From Comamonadaceae bacterium OS-4 (GTDB lineage Bacteria; Pseudomonadota; Gammaproteobacteria; Burkholderiales; Burkholderiaceae_C), in NCBI GenBank assembly GCA_027924025.1, contig AP026970.1, positions 3,618,501 to 3,682,500 of the forward strand: a stretch of DNA of 64,000 nt, in the 5' to 3' direction. The notes below the pieces were generated by a model. The model saw only the letters and a list, made by a program, of their open reading frames with translations. It searched no databases and was not told the DNA's origin. The position numbers and the translations under genes were made by a program. This document shows positions 35,841 through 45,616 of this stretch, piece after piece (position 1 is the stretch's first letter; every line of letters starts with the position of its first letter).

Positions 35841-38780
35841 ATGAAAAACACCGTTTTGAACAAAACATTGGTTATTGCTGAAAAGCCGTCGGTCGCACAA
35901 GACATCGTGCGTGCACTCACTCCGGTGGCCGGCAAGTTTGAAAAACACGACGAATATTTCGAGAGCGACAGCTACGTGGTTTCCAGCGCCGTCGGTCACC
36001 TGGTCGAGATCCAGGCGCCCGAGGCCTACGACGTCAAGCGCGGCAAATGGAGCTTTGCGCAGCTGCCCGTCATCCCGCCCCACTTTGACCTCAAGCCCGT
36101 CGACAAAACCAAGACCCGCCTGAACGCGGTGGTCAAGCTGGCCAAGCGCAAGGATGTCGACAAGATCGTCAACGCCTGTGACGCGGGCCGCGAAGGAGAG
36201 TTGATCTTCCGCCTGATTGAGCAATACGCCGGTGGCGCCAAGCCGCTGGGCAAGCCGGTCAGCCGCCTGTGGCTGCAGTCCATGACGCCCCAGGCCATTC
36301 GCGATGGCTTTGACAACCTGCGCACCAACGCCCAGATGCAGCCCCTGGCCGACGCCGCCCGCTGCCGGTCGGAGGCCGACTGGTTGGTGGGTATCAATGG
36401 CACCCGCGCCATGACGGCATTCAACAGCCGCGACGGCGGTTTCTTCCTGACCACCGTGGGTCGGGTGCAGACCCCCACGCTCTCGGTGGTGGTGGAACGC
36501 GAGGAACTGATCCGCAAGTTTGTCAGCCGCGACTACTGGGAAATCCACGCCACCTTTGCTGCGCAGGCGGGCGAGTACGCGGGCAAGTGGTTCAACCCTG
36601 CCCACAAGAAGGATGCAGACGACGCCGAGAAGAAGGCCGACCGGGTCTGGACCCAGGCCGAGGCCAAGGCGATTGCAGATGCGGTGCGCGGCCAACCCGC
36701 CACCGTGACCGAAGAGAGCAAGCCCACCACCCAGGCTTCTCCCCTGCTGTTCGACCTGACCAGCCTGCAGCGCGAGGCCAACGGCAAGTTTGGTTTCTCG
36801 GCCAAGACCACCTTGCAGATTGCCCAGAGCCTCTACGAGCGCCACAAGGCCCTGACCTATCCGCGTACCGATTCGCGCGCCCTGCCCGAAGACTATGTGC
36901 CGGTCGTCAAAAAGACCTTCGAGATGTTGGCCGACAGCGACATGCGCCATCTGGCGCCGCACGCCCTGGTCGCACTGAACAACAACTACATCCGCCCCAC
37001 CAAGCGCGTGTTCGACAACGCCAAGGTCTCGGATCACTTTGCGATCATCCCCACCCTGCAAGCGCCCAGCGGCCTGAGCGAAGCAGAGCAAAAGCTGTAC
37101 GACTTGGTGGTGCGCCGCTTCATGGCGGTGTTCTTCCCGAGTGCCGAATACCAAGTGACCACCCGCATCACCACCGCTGCACAGCACGCCTTCAAGACGG
37201 AAGGCAAGGTGTTGGTCAAGCCGGGCTGGCTGGCCATCTACGGCAAGGAAGCGGCCGCCGAAGTGGAAGACGCCAAGGAAGGTGACAAGGGCCAGAACCT
37301 GGTGCCCGTGGCGCCCGGCGAAAAGGTCAAGGGCGACCCCGTCGAGCCCAAAGGCCTCAAGACCAAGCCGCCCGCCCGCTACTCCGAAGCTACCTTGCTT
37401 GGCGCGATGGAAGGTGCCGGCAAAACCGTGGAAGACGACGAGCTGCGCGAAGCCATGCAGGAAAAGGGCCTGGGCACACCAGCCACCCGCTCCAGCATCA
37501 TCGAAGGTCTGATCGCCGAAAAGTACATGCTGCGCGAAGGCCGCGAGCTGATTCCCACCGCCAAGTCCTTCCAGCTCATGACGCTCTTGCGCGGGCTGGA
37601 CGTGCAGGAACTGACCAAAGCCGAGCTCACTGGTGAGTGGGAATACAAGCTCGCTCAGATGGAGCAGGGCAAGCTCAGCCGCGAAAAGTTCATGGCCGAG
37701 ATCGCCGCCATGACCGAGCACATGGTGAAGAAGGCCAAAGAATACGACCGCGACACCATCCCCGGTGACTACGCCACCCTGGCGGCCCCTTGCCCCAACT
37801 GCGGTGGCATCGTGAAAGAAAACTACCGCCGCTACACCTGCACCGGTGCAGACGGACACAGCGAAGGTTGCGGCTTCTCGTTCGGCAAATCGCCGGCGGG
37901 GCGCACCTTCGAGCCCGCAGAGGTGGAGCAGTTCCTGCGCGACAAGCACATCGGCCCCTTGGATGGTTTCCGCTCCAAGGCCGGCTGGCCCTTTGTGGCC
38001 GAGATGGTCATCAAGTTTGACGAAGAGGCCAAGAACTACAAACTCGAATTCGACTTCGGCGATGACAAAGCCGGCGAAGAAGACGGTGAACTGGTCGACT
38101 TCGGCACCCAAACCGCCTTGGGCGCTTGCCCAAAGTGCGGCGGCAACGTGTTTGAACACGGCAAAAACTACGTCTGCGAAAAATCGGTCCCCACTGATGC
38201 GCAGCCCACCCCGAGCTGCGACTTCAAGAGCGGCCAGATCATCCTGCAGCAACCCATCGAGCGCGAGCAGATGCAAAAGCTGCTGGCCACCGGCAAGACC
38301 GATCTGCTCGACAAGTTCGTCTCGATGCGCACCCGCCGTGCTTTCAAGGCCATGCTGGCCTGGGACGCCGCTGGGGGCAAGGTGAACTTCGAGTTCGCAC
38401 CCAGCAAATTCCCGCCCCGCAAGACCGGCGCCGCTACCAAAACAGGAGCTGCTCGCGCAGGAACCACGGGCGCTGCAGCCAAAAAAGCACCTGCAAAGAA
38501 AGCAGCCGCCGTCAAAGAAGCCAAGCCCAAGGCCCCGCGCAAAACCACCGCAGCCAGCGGCAAACAGCCCAGCGCCGAATTGGCCGCAGTGATCGGCGCC
38601 GAGCCGGTTGCACGCCCGCAGGTCATGAAAAAACTGTGGGACTACATCAAGGCCAACGGCCTGCAGGACGCCAAGGACAAGCGCAGCATCAACGCCGATG
38701 CCAAGCTGCTCGCGGTGTTCGGCAAGCCGCAGGTCACCATGTTTGAGCTGGCCGGCATTGCCGGCAAGCACCTGAGTTAA
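35841..38780 (+). CDS. topB: DNA topoisomerase III with C-terminal SWIB domain
   Basis: A 979-residue type IA topoisomerase. Order: Toprim domain (LVIAEKPSVAQDI; ACDAGREGELIF), catalytic Tyr340 in LTYPRTDSR, the gate domains, two CPxCGG zinc elements (residues about 650 and 760), a Lys/Ala/Pro-rich linker (about 856-909) and a SWIB/MDM2 domain (910-979). It resolves single-strand crossings and decatenates DNA. The linker plus SWIB is an addition to the E. coli TopB plan (653 residues). The start at MKNTVLNKTL matches the Toprim opening. Confidence 0.93.
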   Translation: MKNTVLNKTLVIAEKPSVAQDIVRALTPVAGKFEKHDEYFESDSYVVSSAVGHLVEIQAPEAYDVKRGKWSFAQLPVIPPHFDLKPVDKTKTRLNAVVKLAKRKDVDKIVNACDAGREGELIFRLIEQYAGGAKPLGKPVSRLWLQSMTPQAIRDGFDNLRTNAQMQPLADAARCRSEADWLVGINGTRAMTAFNSRDGGFFLTTVGRVQTPTLSVVVEREELIRKFVSRDYWEIHATFAAQAGEYAGKWFNPAHKKDADDAEKKADRVWTQAEAKAIADAVRGQPATVTEESKPTTQASPLLFDLTSLQREANGKFGFSAKTTLQIAQSLYERHKALTYPRTDSRALPEDYVPVVKKTFEMLADSDMRHLAPHALVALNNNYIRPTKRVFDNAKVSDHFAIIPTLQAPSGLSEAEQKLYDLVVRRFMAVFFPSAEYQVTTRITTAAQHAFKTEGKVLVKPGWLAIYGKEAAAEVEDAKEGDKGQNLVPVAPGEKVKGDPVEPKGLKTKPPARYSEATLLGAMEGAGKTVEDDELREAMQEKGLGTPATRSSIIEGLIAEKYMLREGRELIPTAKSFQLMTLLRGLDVQELTKAELTGEWEYKLAQMEQGKLSREKFMAEIAAMTEHMVKKAKEYDRDTIPGDYATLAAPCPNCGGIVKENYRRYTCTGADGHSEGCGFSFGKSPAGRTFEPAEVEQFLRDKHIGPLDGFRSKAGWPFVAEMVIKFDEEAKNYKLEFDFGDDKAGEEDGELVDFGTQTALGACPKCGGNVFEHGKNYVCEKSVPTDAQPTPSCDFKSGQIILQQPIEREQMQKLLATGKTDLLDKFVSMRTRRAFKAMLAWDAAGGKVNFEFAPSKFPPRKTGAATKTGAARAGTTGAAAKKAPAKKAAAVKEAKPKAPRKTTAASGKQPSAELAAVIGAEPVARPQVMKKLWDYIKANGLQDAKDKRSINADAKLLAVFGKPQVTMFELAGIAGKHLS

Positions 38781-38815
38781 GGCCACCGTCATCTTGGTCA
38801 GTCACACTGCATACC

Positions 38816-39751
38816 ATGCAATTTACCGAACAAGAAGACGAACACGCCCCCCACAGTGCCGCTGAACGCGCAGCCGCTGCGAGCCGCAGCACCTGGGTGA
38901 GCGTGGTGGTGAATGTGGTGCTGGCCAGTGCCCAGGTGATGGTGGGCACCCTCACCAAATCCCAGGCGCTGATCGCGGACGGCATTCACTCCCTGTCCGA
39001 CCTCGTGTCGGACTTTGTGGTGCTGTTTGCCGGCCACCACGCCAAAAAAGATGCGGATGACGACCACCCTTACGGGCATCAGCGGTTTGAGACCGCAGCG
39101 TCATTGGCCCTGGGCCTGATCCTGCTCGCGGTGGGCGGCGGAATGGTCTGGTCGGCCCTGGGCAAGCTGGAGTCGCCCGACACCATTGCCCCGGCCCACA
39201 CCACCGCCTTGTGGGTGGCCTTGGGGGCCATCGTCACCAAAGAGCTCTTGTTCCGCTACATGCTGCGCGTCGCCAAGGCCGTCAAATCCAGCCTGCTGGT
39301 GGCGAACGCCTGGCATGCGCGGTCGGACGCCGCCTCGTCATTGGTGGTGAGCCTGGGCATTCTCGGCAGCATGGCCGGCTACCCCTTGCTCGACCCGATT
39401 GCCGCCCTGATTGTGGGCTTCATGGTCGGCAAAATGGGTTGGAGCTTTGCGTGGGACGCGCTACACGACCTGATGGACCGCGGCCTGGATGAAGCCGAGG
39501 TACAAGCCATTCGCGCCACCCTGCTGGCCACGCCCGGGGTATCAGGCGTGCACGATGTGCGCACCCGCAAGATGGGCGACATGGTGGTGGCGGATGCCCA
39601 CATCGAGGTGGACGCACAGCTCACCGTGGAAGACGGTCACAACATTGCCGTGGCGGCGCGCCAAGCGGTGCTCCAGCGCCACCGGGTCTTGAATTTGATG
39701 ACCCACGTCGACCCGGCGCACCGGCCCGACGCAGACCACGCTCGCCCTTAA
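38816..39751 (+). CDS. Cation diffusion facilitator (CDF) metal transporter
   Basis: A 311-residue protein with six membrane helices and a cytosolic C-terminal dimer domain. The metal sites are visible: DGIHSLSDLVSD (helix 2), DDHPYGHQRFE and HARSDAASSL (helix 5). The HD-DD type site fits Zn2+, Fe2+ or Mn2+ export; ion choice is not settled. It ends in a four-base overlap with the convergent ABC permease gene. Confidence 0.9.
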   Translation: MQFTEQEDEHAPHSAAERAAAASRSTWVSVVVNVVLASAQVMVGTLTKSQALIADGIHSLSDLVSDFVVLFAGHHAKKDADDDHPYGHQRFETAASLALGLILLAVGGGMVWSALGKLESPDTIAPAHTTALWVALGAIVTKELLFRYMLRVAKAVKSSLLVANAWHARSDAASSLVVSLGILGSMAGYPLLDPIAALIVGFMVGKMGWSFAWDALHDLMDRGLDEAEVQAIRATLLATPGVSGVHDVRTRKMGDMVVADAHIEVDAQLTVEDGHNIAVAARQAVLQRHRVLNLMTHVDPAHRPDADHARP

Positions 39752-41118
39752 TCTGCCCGGGTGCTGCGCAGGGCAACGGGTGCGCCGGCCGACCAGCGCC
39801 AAGCCACCAGCCCTGCCACCACCACCAGATGCAAGGCCATGCCGAGCCAGGCGCTCGCACCGAGCGACGCTTCCCCCATCGCCAGCGCTTTGGCACCAAA
39901 AAACGGCTCCAACCAAGGCGCCAAGCCGGGCGCTGCGCTAGCCACCAGGGCCGGCAGCACCACCCCCAGCACAAACAGCGTGAGCAGCGTCATGGCGGTG
40001 GGCTTGCGGTTGGTGTTGCGCAAGGCAAAGAAATGGTAGATGCCGCAGTCCCGCAGGGTGTGCAGCAGGGCCATCCACATCAGCCCCTGGAGCGCAGGCA
40101 CCTCGCGGGCAGTTTCACTGGCAGCACCCTCGGTGAGCGAATAGGCCACCAGGCACACCGCCGCCAGCGCCCAACTCACCGGCCACAGGGGCAGGGCCTG
40201 CCAGACCCGGCGTACCGGGCTGTAGGCGCGGTGGTAGAGCACCGCCTGCCAGACGAGCCGGTTGTTGGACTCGGTGAACAGCGCCCCATAGGTGGATGCC
40301 AGCGCGGTACATGCCAGCGTCATCCACAGCGGCGCGCCCCAGCCGGGAGCCGGCATGAAGCCGGCAATCACCCAGCCCAGGCCCAACACGCCCAGTGCCC
40401 AAGCCCAGGGCACCCCGCGCACCATCAGCTGCTTGCCCATGCTGCGCCACAGCGCCAGCAAGCCCAGCGCCAACAACAACAAGGCCACCAACAAAGACTG
40501 AATGGACAGGGGCAAGCCCCAGCCCCACCAGCTGCCCAGACCCTCGCGGTCCGGCGAGCTCGGGTCGCGCAGCACCATAAAAATCACCGGCAAGGTTTGC
40601 AGCACCAGAAACACACCGAACAGGCGCCCGGCCATGCCACTGGCTTTTTCGGAGCGGATATCCAGGGTGTGCAAACGACTCGCCATCAACCACGCGTGCA
40701 ACGCCACCGTGCCCACGGCACCCACCAGCAACCAGACACAACGGCTCCAGAACACCGGCCCCGACAAGGCGGCCACCACAGCCACCAGCGCGCACAGCAA
40801 GCCGCCATACCAGGCGTAGGCAGCGCTGCCGAACAGCTTGCCCCAGGCCATGTCCCACGGGCTCAGGGCACTCAAGCGCTGCTGGTCCCAGGTGCGCTCG
40901 CTCACCTCGTTGTTGATGCTCGACACCACCAGCAAACTGCCCCAACCCACGGTCAAACCGACAAACAGCACCGAGAACGCCACAAACAAGCTGCGCTGCG
41001 GGTCGTCCGGGTTCAACACATAGACCAACAGACCAATCAAGGCCAACACCCCGGGCATGATGGCCAAGCGGGTGGACGACATTTCCAGCCAGAGATTGCG
41101 TTTGAATTCGGGGTTCAT
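39748..41118 (-). CDS. ABC transporter permease (ABC-2-like exporter)
   Basis: This 456-residue protein has about 12 hydrophobic segments and the N-terminal signature ERTWDQQRLSALSPWDMAWGK, common in ABC-2 permeases of unknown cargo. It is translated with the ATPase gene upstream (ATGA overlap at 41115-41118), so the two form an exporter. Nothing indicates the substrate. Confidence 0.8.
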   Translation of the reverse strand: MNPEFKRNLWLEMSSTRLAIMPGVLALIGLLVYVLNPDDPQRSLFVAFSVLFVGLTVGWGSLLVVSSINNEVSERTWDQQRLSALSPWDMAWGKLFGSAAYAWYGGLLCALVAVVAALSGPVFWSRCVWLLVGAVGTVALHAWLMASRLHTLDIRSEKASGMAGRLFGVFLVLQTLPVIFMVLRDPSSPDREGLGSWWGWGLPLSIQSLLVALLLLALGLLALWRSMGKQLMVRGVPWAWALGVLGLGWVIAGFMPAPGWGAPLWMTLACTALASTYGALFTESNNRLVWQAVLYHRAYSPVRRVWQALPLWPVSWALAAVCLVAYSLTEGAASETAREVPALQGLMWMALLHTLRDCGIYHFFALRNTNRKPTAMTLLTLFVLGVVLPALVASAAPGLAPWLEPFFGAKALAMGEASLGASAWLGMALHLVVVAGLVAWRWSAGAPVALRSTRAD

Positions 41119-42062
41119 GCGGACTCTCCTGGGCGGCCGGATACACCGGTCTGGTCATAACTGGCTTGCAGCGTGGTGCGCACCTCCTGGAAGCCACACA
41201 CCGGTACGCCGGCAGCGGTCAGGCGCGCCAGCAGCGCGGCGCGTGCAGCCAAATCGCCCGCGGGCAGGTACACCGTGCTGGAGGCCAGGCCTTGCACATC
41301 CAGATGGGCCACCTCGTAGGAGGCCAACAGCCCGGCCAATTGCGGCGCGGGCGCAGCCAGCTGAATCTGCACCAGCGTCTTGATCACCCCTTCAGCGCCG
41401 GTCGCGGTAGCGGCCAGGCTGGCAAAGCGGCTGACCCGACCATCGCGGATCGAGAGAATATGGGTGCAGTACTCGTCGAGCTCACTCAGGATGTGGCTCG
41501 ACACCACCAGTGTCATGCCCTTGGCCTGCAAGGTGCGAAACAAGGCCGACAAATCGGCCCGGGCTTCGGGGTCCAAGCCGCTGGCGGGCTCGTCGAGCAA
41601 CAGCACCTGCGGCATGTGCACGATGGCCTGGCCGATCGCTACCCGCTGGCGCTGGCCGCGCGAAAGGTTGCTGGCCAAGCTTTGCAGCTTGTCGGTGAGG
41701 TTCAAAAAGCGGGCCACGTCCTGCACCCGCTTGGCAATGTGCTTGTCTGCAATCCCTTGGGCGGCCGCGGCATAGCTCAGGCACTGCTGGACCGTGAGCT
41801 CCTGATAGAGCCCGAAAAAGTCTGACAGATAGCCCAGCTTGGTGTGCACCTCGCGCGGGTGCTCTTGCACATCGACCCCGCCCACGGTGATGCTGCCCGA
41901 GAGCGGCGTATCCAGCCCCGCCATGCAGCGCATCAGGGTCGATTTGCCGGCCCCGTTGGGGCCCACCAGTGCAGTCACTGTGCCCTTGGGGATATCGACC
42001 GACACGCCGTGCAGCGCCCGGTGGCCCAGGTAGTCGAACACCAGATCGCGAACTTGAATCAT
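41115..42062 (-). CDS. ABC transporter ATP-binding protein
   Basis: A 315-residue ATPase with Walker A GPNGAGKST, signature LSRGQRQR, Walker B LLLDEPASGLDP and the His of SSHI. It has an extra C-terminal domain (about residues 230-315) often seen in ABC-2-type ATPases. It drives the permease encoded just downstream. A dispersed repeat lies in its upstream gap. Confidence 0.9.
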   Translation of the reverse strand: MIQVRDLVFDYLGHRALHGVSVDIPKGTVTALVGPNGAGKSTLMRCMAGLDTPLSGSITVGGVDVQEHPREVHTKLGYLSDFFGLYQELTVQQCLSYAAAAQGIADKHIAKRVQDVARFLNLTDKLQSLASNLSRGQRQRVAIGQAIVHMPQVLLLDEPASGLDPEARADLSALFRTLQAKGMTLVVSSHILSELDEYCTHILSIRDGRVSRFASLAATATGAEGVIKTLVQIQLAAPAPQLAGLLASYEVAHLDVQGLASSTVYLPAGDLAARAALLARLTAAGVPVCGFQEVRTTLQASYDQTGVSGRPGESA

Positions 42063-42088
42063 GAGAAACCGTCCCTTGTGACGCTACT

Positions 42089-42148
42089 TTTGCTATATTT
42101 TTAGTAGCTAATAGCGCATTATTTACGTGGGCAAAAGGCTTATTTGAT
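42089..42148 (+). repeat. Dispersed ~60-bp repeat, copy C
   Basis: A diverged copy: TTGCTAT...AGTAGCTAATAGCGCA, then GGGCAAAAGGCTTATTTGAT. It sits in the gap between the ABC ATPase gene and the UPF0114 gene. Confidence 0.55.
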
Positions 42149-42204
42149 CCAAAAACCTGCACCCCGGGGCAGGCCACTGCCTGGTGGCCTGCGGCGAACC
42201 CGCC

Positions 42205-42813
42205 TTAGTGGCTGGTGTTCTGGTGGCTGCTGTTGAGCAGCTTGTCGGTGTAGGCAATCGCAATCGCCGACAGCAAGAAGGTGATGTGAATAGCCGTCTG
42301 GGCGATCAGCACTTTTTCATCGTAGTTGGCTGCGTTGATGAAGGTCTTGAGCAGGTGGATGGAGCTGATGCCGATGATGGCGGTGGCCAACTTCACCTTG
42401 AGCACCGAGGCGTTCACATGGCTCAACCACTCGGGCTGGTCGGGGTGGCCGTCGAGGTCCATGCGGCTCACAAAGGTTTCGTAACCGCCCACGATCACCA
42501 TGATCAGCAGGTTGGAAATCATCACCACGTCAATCAGCGCGAGCACCACCAGCATGATGATGGTTTCGTTCAGCGCGGGCACCGGCACATCGGACTTGTA
42601 GCCGATGCTGGTCACCAGCGCCTGCAGCGCGGTCTGGCTGCCGAAAGCGGCTTCCAGCAAGTGCACCAACTCCAGCCAGAAATGGAAGACGTACACGCCT
42701 TGTGCCGCAATCAGTCCGATGTAGAGCGGCAGCTGCAGCCAGCGGCTGGCAAAAATGAAACTGGGAATGGGGCGCAACTTGGCGCGCTGGGGAGTGGATT
42801 CAGGAGTCGTCAT
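42205..42813 (-). CDS. UPF0114 / TIGR00645 family membrane protein (YqhA-like)
   Basis: A 202-residue protein with four membrane helices and the family segments [20 protein letters not shown] and [20 protein letters not shown]. Homologues are found across proteobacteria; no function is established. It is a single gene preceded by GGAGG-like purines. Confidence 0.88.
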   Translation of the reverse strand: MTTPESTPQRAKLRPIPSFIFASRWLQLPLYIGLIAAQGVYVFHFWLELVHLLEAAFGSQTALQALVTSIGYKSDVPVPALNETIIMLVVLALIDVVMISNLLIMVIVGGYETFVSRMDLDGHPDQPEWLSHVNASVLKVKLATAIIGISSIHLLKTFINAANYDEKVLIAQTAIHITFLLSAIAIAYTDKLLNSSHQNTSH

Positions 42814-42879
42814 GGAGGTTTCCGATAAAGGGTGCCGGGCACCGTGTGCGCCGGCATTGTAAAAAAATGGGGTTTGGCC

Positions 42880-43674
42880 CTACGCGGCGGTGACCAAGTA
42901 CTGGCTGCCTTGCCAGTGCGCGCCCGGTACCAGCTGCACCGGCACACCCACCGAGGCCGCCTCCACACACAAGAAGCGGGCATAGCCTCCGGCGGGCAGG
43001 TCGGCAATCACAGCCTGCGGCCCAGGGTTCCAGACCACTGCGTCGGTAAAGCCTTCATGGACCAAGTCCAGCGCACTGGCAGGGCTGCGCAGGGCAAAGG
43101 GGCCGGGCACAGATTCAAACAAATGGTCGATCGGCTCGGCCAGCGACAAGACCTCGCCTTGCGGCAACACGCCGGCCAGTGTGGTTTGGGTGACGTCACC
43201 CACCTCGAGATAGGTGTGCAGCGCGGCATGAAAGCTCAACGGGCTGCTGCCGGTGTTGTGCACCGCCAGCGTGATGCGCAGGCCTGCGGGTTCCAAAGTC
43301 ACGGTCAGGGTGCACATACAGTCATGGGCCCACAGCGCGGTTTCTGCGGCGGCGTGCTCCATGCGCAAAACCAGCGTGGGGTGCGCAGCGCCGGCCGGCG
43401 TGTCGGCCAAAGCCCAGTCGCGGGTGCGGGCAAAGCCATGGCGCATCAAGGGGCCACGCCCGCTGAACTGCGGAAAAATCACCGGCACCCCGCCCCGCAC
43501 GGCTTGCGGGCCGGCCAGTGGCGAGAGCGGGCTGCAATACAAGCGCTCGGTGCCGCTTGCATCGATCCACGAGATCACCTGGCCACCCCGCAGCAGCGCA
43601 GTGACCGAGTCCCCGTGCGGGCCCTGCCGCCGGACGGCAGGCGCACCGTCTATCGTCAAAGTTTCAAATGTCAT
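42880..43674 (-). CDS. D-hexose-6-phosphate mutarotase
   Basis: A 264-residue aldose-1-epimerase fold protein. The active-site histidine and glutamate region (ALHTYLEVGDV) and VPVIFPQFSGRG match the YeaD class, which interconverts anomers of glucose-6-phosphate. It closes the sugar operon, 9 bases after the SIS gene, and would supply the anomer used by the downstream pathway. Confidence 0.88.
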   Translation of the reverse strand: MTFETLTIDGAPAVRRQGPHGDSVTALLRGGQVISWIDASGTERLYCSPLSPLAGPQAVRGGVPVIFPQFSGRGPLMRHGFARTRDWALADTPAGAAHPTLVLRMEHAAAETALWAHDCMCTLTVTLEPAGLRITLAVHNTGSSPLSFHAALHTYLEVGDVTQTTLAGVLPQGEVLSLAEPIDHLFESVPGPFALRSPASALDLVHEGFTDAVVWNPGPQAVIADLPAGGYARFLCVEAASVGVPVQLVPGAHWQGSQYLVTAA

Positions 43675-43683
43675 TCCCCCAGT

Positions 43684-44706
43684 TTATCGGGTGCTTGTGA
43701 CCTTCGAGAGATGGGGCGGCTGGTCCGGGTCCAGCCCGCGCGCACGGGCCACGGCTTCCACCAGCAAATAGAAACTTTGGATGGCAGTGATCGGGTCCAG
43801 GTCCTCCTGCGGCGCGGTAGAGAGTGTGAGGTCCCGCTCTGCCACGTCGGCAGGCGCGGCCAAGAGCACCCGTGCGCCACGGCCGCGCATCTCGGCGGCC
43901 AGGGCAATCAGGCTCTGCTGGGCCGGGCCGCGCAGGGCAAAAATCAACATCGGGTAGTTGTCGTTCACCAGCGCCATGGGGCCGTGTTTGACCTCGGCTC
44001 CGCTAAAGGCCTCGGCCTGGATGCCGCAGGTTTCCTTGAACTTGAGGGCGGCCTCCTGCGCAATCGCCAGTCCCGGGCCACGGCCTATCACCATCAGCTG
44101 GCTGGCGGTGCGCAAGGGCTCGATGGCAGCGCTCCAGTCCTGCTGGCAAGCCTCTTCCAGCGCGGTGGGCAGTGTCTTCAAGGCTTCCAGCAAATCTGCA
44201 TGGTCGCCCCAGTGTGCAGCCAAGCGCGCACCGGCCACCAGGCCGCAAATAAAGCTCTTGGTGGCCGCCACACTCTTCTCGGGGCCGGCGTGCAAGGGCA
44301 TGGCCCAGTCCACCGCCTGCGCCAAGGGCGAGCTGATGTCGTTCACCAGGGCCACCGTGGTCGCCCCGGCTTTTTCAAACACCTGCATCGGCTCATACAA
44401 ATCCGGGCTGCGGCCCGACTGCGAAATGGACACCGCAAGCACCCGCTGCCGCGCCATCGGCGCCTTGTAGAGGGTCAGCAGCGACATGGGCAGCGAGGTC
44501 ACCAGCTGCCCGGTGCGCGACATCACCAGATACGCAAAATAGGCAGCCGCGTGGTCCGAGCTGCCGCGGGCAATGGTGACCGCACCTTGGGGCGGCAGCG
44601 CGCGAAGCGCCTTGCCGAGGGCGGCATAGCGACCTTCGTCGCCCGCCAGTTGTTGCGCTACTTGGCGCGCGGAGGACAGGGCCTCTTGCAACATCAATGT
44701 TGTCAT
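43684..44706 (-). CDS. SIS-domain aminosugar isomerase/deaminase (NagB-II/AgaS-like)
   Basis: A 340-residue protein with two SIS domains (ARGSSDHAAAYFAYL; SISQSGRSPD; MVIGRGPGLAIAQEAALKFKE), like the C-terminal half of GlmS without the glutamine amidotransferase. NagB-II proteins convert glucosamine-6-phosphate to fructose-6-phosphate plus ammonia. The closing motif (HLSKVT) matches the GlmS/NagB-II end. I used the ATG at 44706 (AGAG upstream); one at 44724 is possible. It lies between the kinase and the mutarotase genes, consistent with this step. Confidence 0.85.
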   Translation of the reverse strand: MTTLMLQEALSSARQVAQQLAGDEGRYAALGKALRALPPQGAVTIARGSSDHAAAYFAYLVMSRTGQLVTSLPMSLLTLYKAPMARQRVLAVSISQSGRSPDLYEPMQVFEKAGATTVALVNDISSPLAQAVDWAMPLHAGPEKSVAATKSFICGLVAGARLAAHWGDHADLLEALKTLPTALEEACQQDWSAAIEPLRTASQLMVIGRGPGLAIAQEAALKFKETCGIQAEAFSGAEVKHGPMALVNDNYPMLIFALRGPAQQSLIALAAEMRGRGARVLLAAPADVAERDLTLSTAPQEDLDPITAIQSFYLLVEAVARARGLDPDQPPHLSKVTSTR

Positions 44707-44725
44707 TCCGGAATCTCTTTTCATG

Positions 44726-45616
44726 TCATTGCATACACAGGGTCAGGGCACCGTCCATGGCGTCACCCTGCGGTGGCACCACACACGCACCCACCAGGGC
44801 ACTGAGCCGGGGCACCATGCGCTGGCCGATGCTGCCGGCCACCACCAATGGCAGCGTGTGGGTGGGGTCTACCGCGCGGGCGAGGGACTCGAGCTGCTGC
44901 AAGGAGTAGCGGATCAGGCGAGCGGCTTCCAGGTCCTGGTGCTCATGGGCGAACACGCAGGGCACCAGCGTGGCGTAATCAAATTGGCGTGCAGCACCTG
45001 TCCATGCCAACAAAGCGTCTCGGGTGCCGCCGGTGGCTTGCAGAATCGCGGTGCTCAGAGGCCCGGCGATGGCGCGCCCATCCAACGTGCGCTGGGTCAG
45101 GTTCACGGCGCGCAAGCCGATATCGGCGCCACTGCCATCGTCCCCGCACGGAAAGCCCCAGCCATCGCTGACGCGCTGTTGACCATCGGGCAACAAGGCC
45201 AGCCCGATGGCGCCGGTGCCCACGATCACCAAGGCCCCGGCATTCCCGCCATGGGCGCCCCACAGTGCGGTCACCGCATCTGATTCCAGCCTGAGCCTGG
45301 CATAGCCCGGGTCCGCGGCCAAAAAGTCCGCGTGCCAGCCCCGGTTGTTGGCACCGGCCAAGCCCAGCCCGAGGGCACAGTTGGCCGGCACCAGCGGGGG
45401 CCAGTCTGTCTGCAAGCGGCCCTCGGTAGCTTGGGCAATGGCCTGCGTGATGTGTCGCCAGGCTTGCGGAATTCCCTGCACCAAGCCGGAGGCACCAGCC
45501 TTGCCCTCACCCACCACCACACCACTGCGGTGCACCACCCGCGCGCGGGTGCTGGTGCCACCGCCATCAATGCCGATGGCGTAGTGAATGTGTGCGGGCA
45601 GCTGCTCAGCGTGCAT
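44726..45616 (-). CDS. BadF/BadG/BcrA-type sugar kinase (putative N-acetylglucosamine kinase)
   Basis: A 296-residue ASKHA-fold kinase with phosphate-1 motif GIDGGGTSTRARV, phosphate-2 region VGTGAIGLAL and hinge VAGSIGQRM. This family includes eukaryotic and bacterial GlcNAc and glucosamine kinases. With NagA and the SIS enzyme it gives a full GlcNAc route. It overlaps the ATPase gene by 11 bases. Confidence 0.82.
   Translation of the reverse strand: MHAEQLPAHIHYAIGIDGGGTSTRARVVHRSGVVVGEGKAGASGLVQGIPQAWRHITQAIAQATEGRLQTDWPPLVPANCALGLGLAGANNRGWHADFLAADPGYARLRLESDAVTALWGAHGGNAGALVIVGTGAIGLALLPDGQQRVSDGWGFPCGDDGSGADIGLRAVNLTQRTLDGRAIAGPLSTAILQATGGTRDALLAWTGAARQFDYATLVPCVFAHEHQDLEAARLIRYSLQQLESLARAVDPTHTLPLVVAGSIGQRMVPRLSALVGACVVPPQGDAMDGALTLCMQ

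Noticed and set aside
35739..38792. Very long open leftward frame opposite topB, in phase with the SET gene
   Set aside because: It is the antisense of a high-GC gene with strong type IA topoisomerase similarity; its predicted residues are low-complexity Gly/Leu/Val/His and match no family. Only the SET part to 35738 is real.
42832..44805. 657-residue rightward frame opposite the mutarotase and SIS genes
   Set aside because: Shadow of conserved genes; no recognisable domain.
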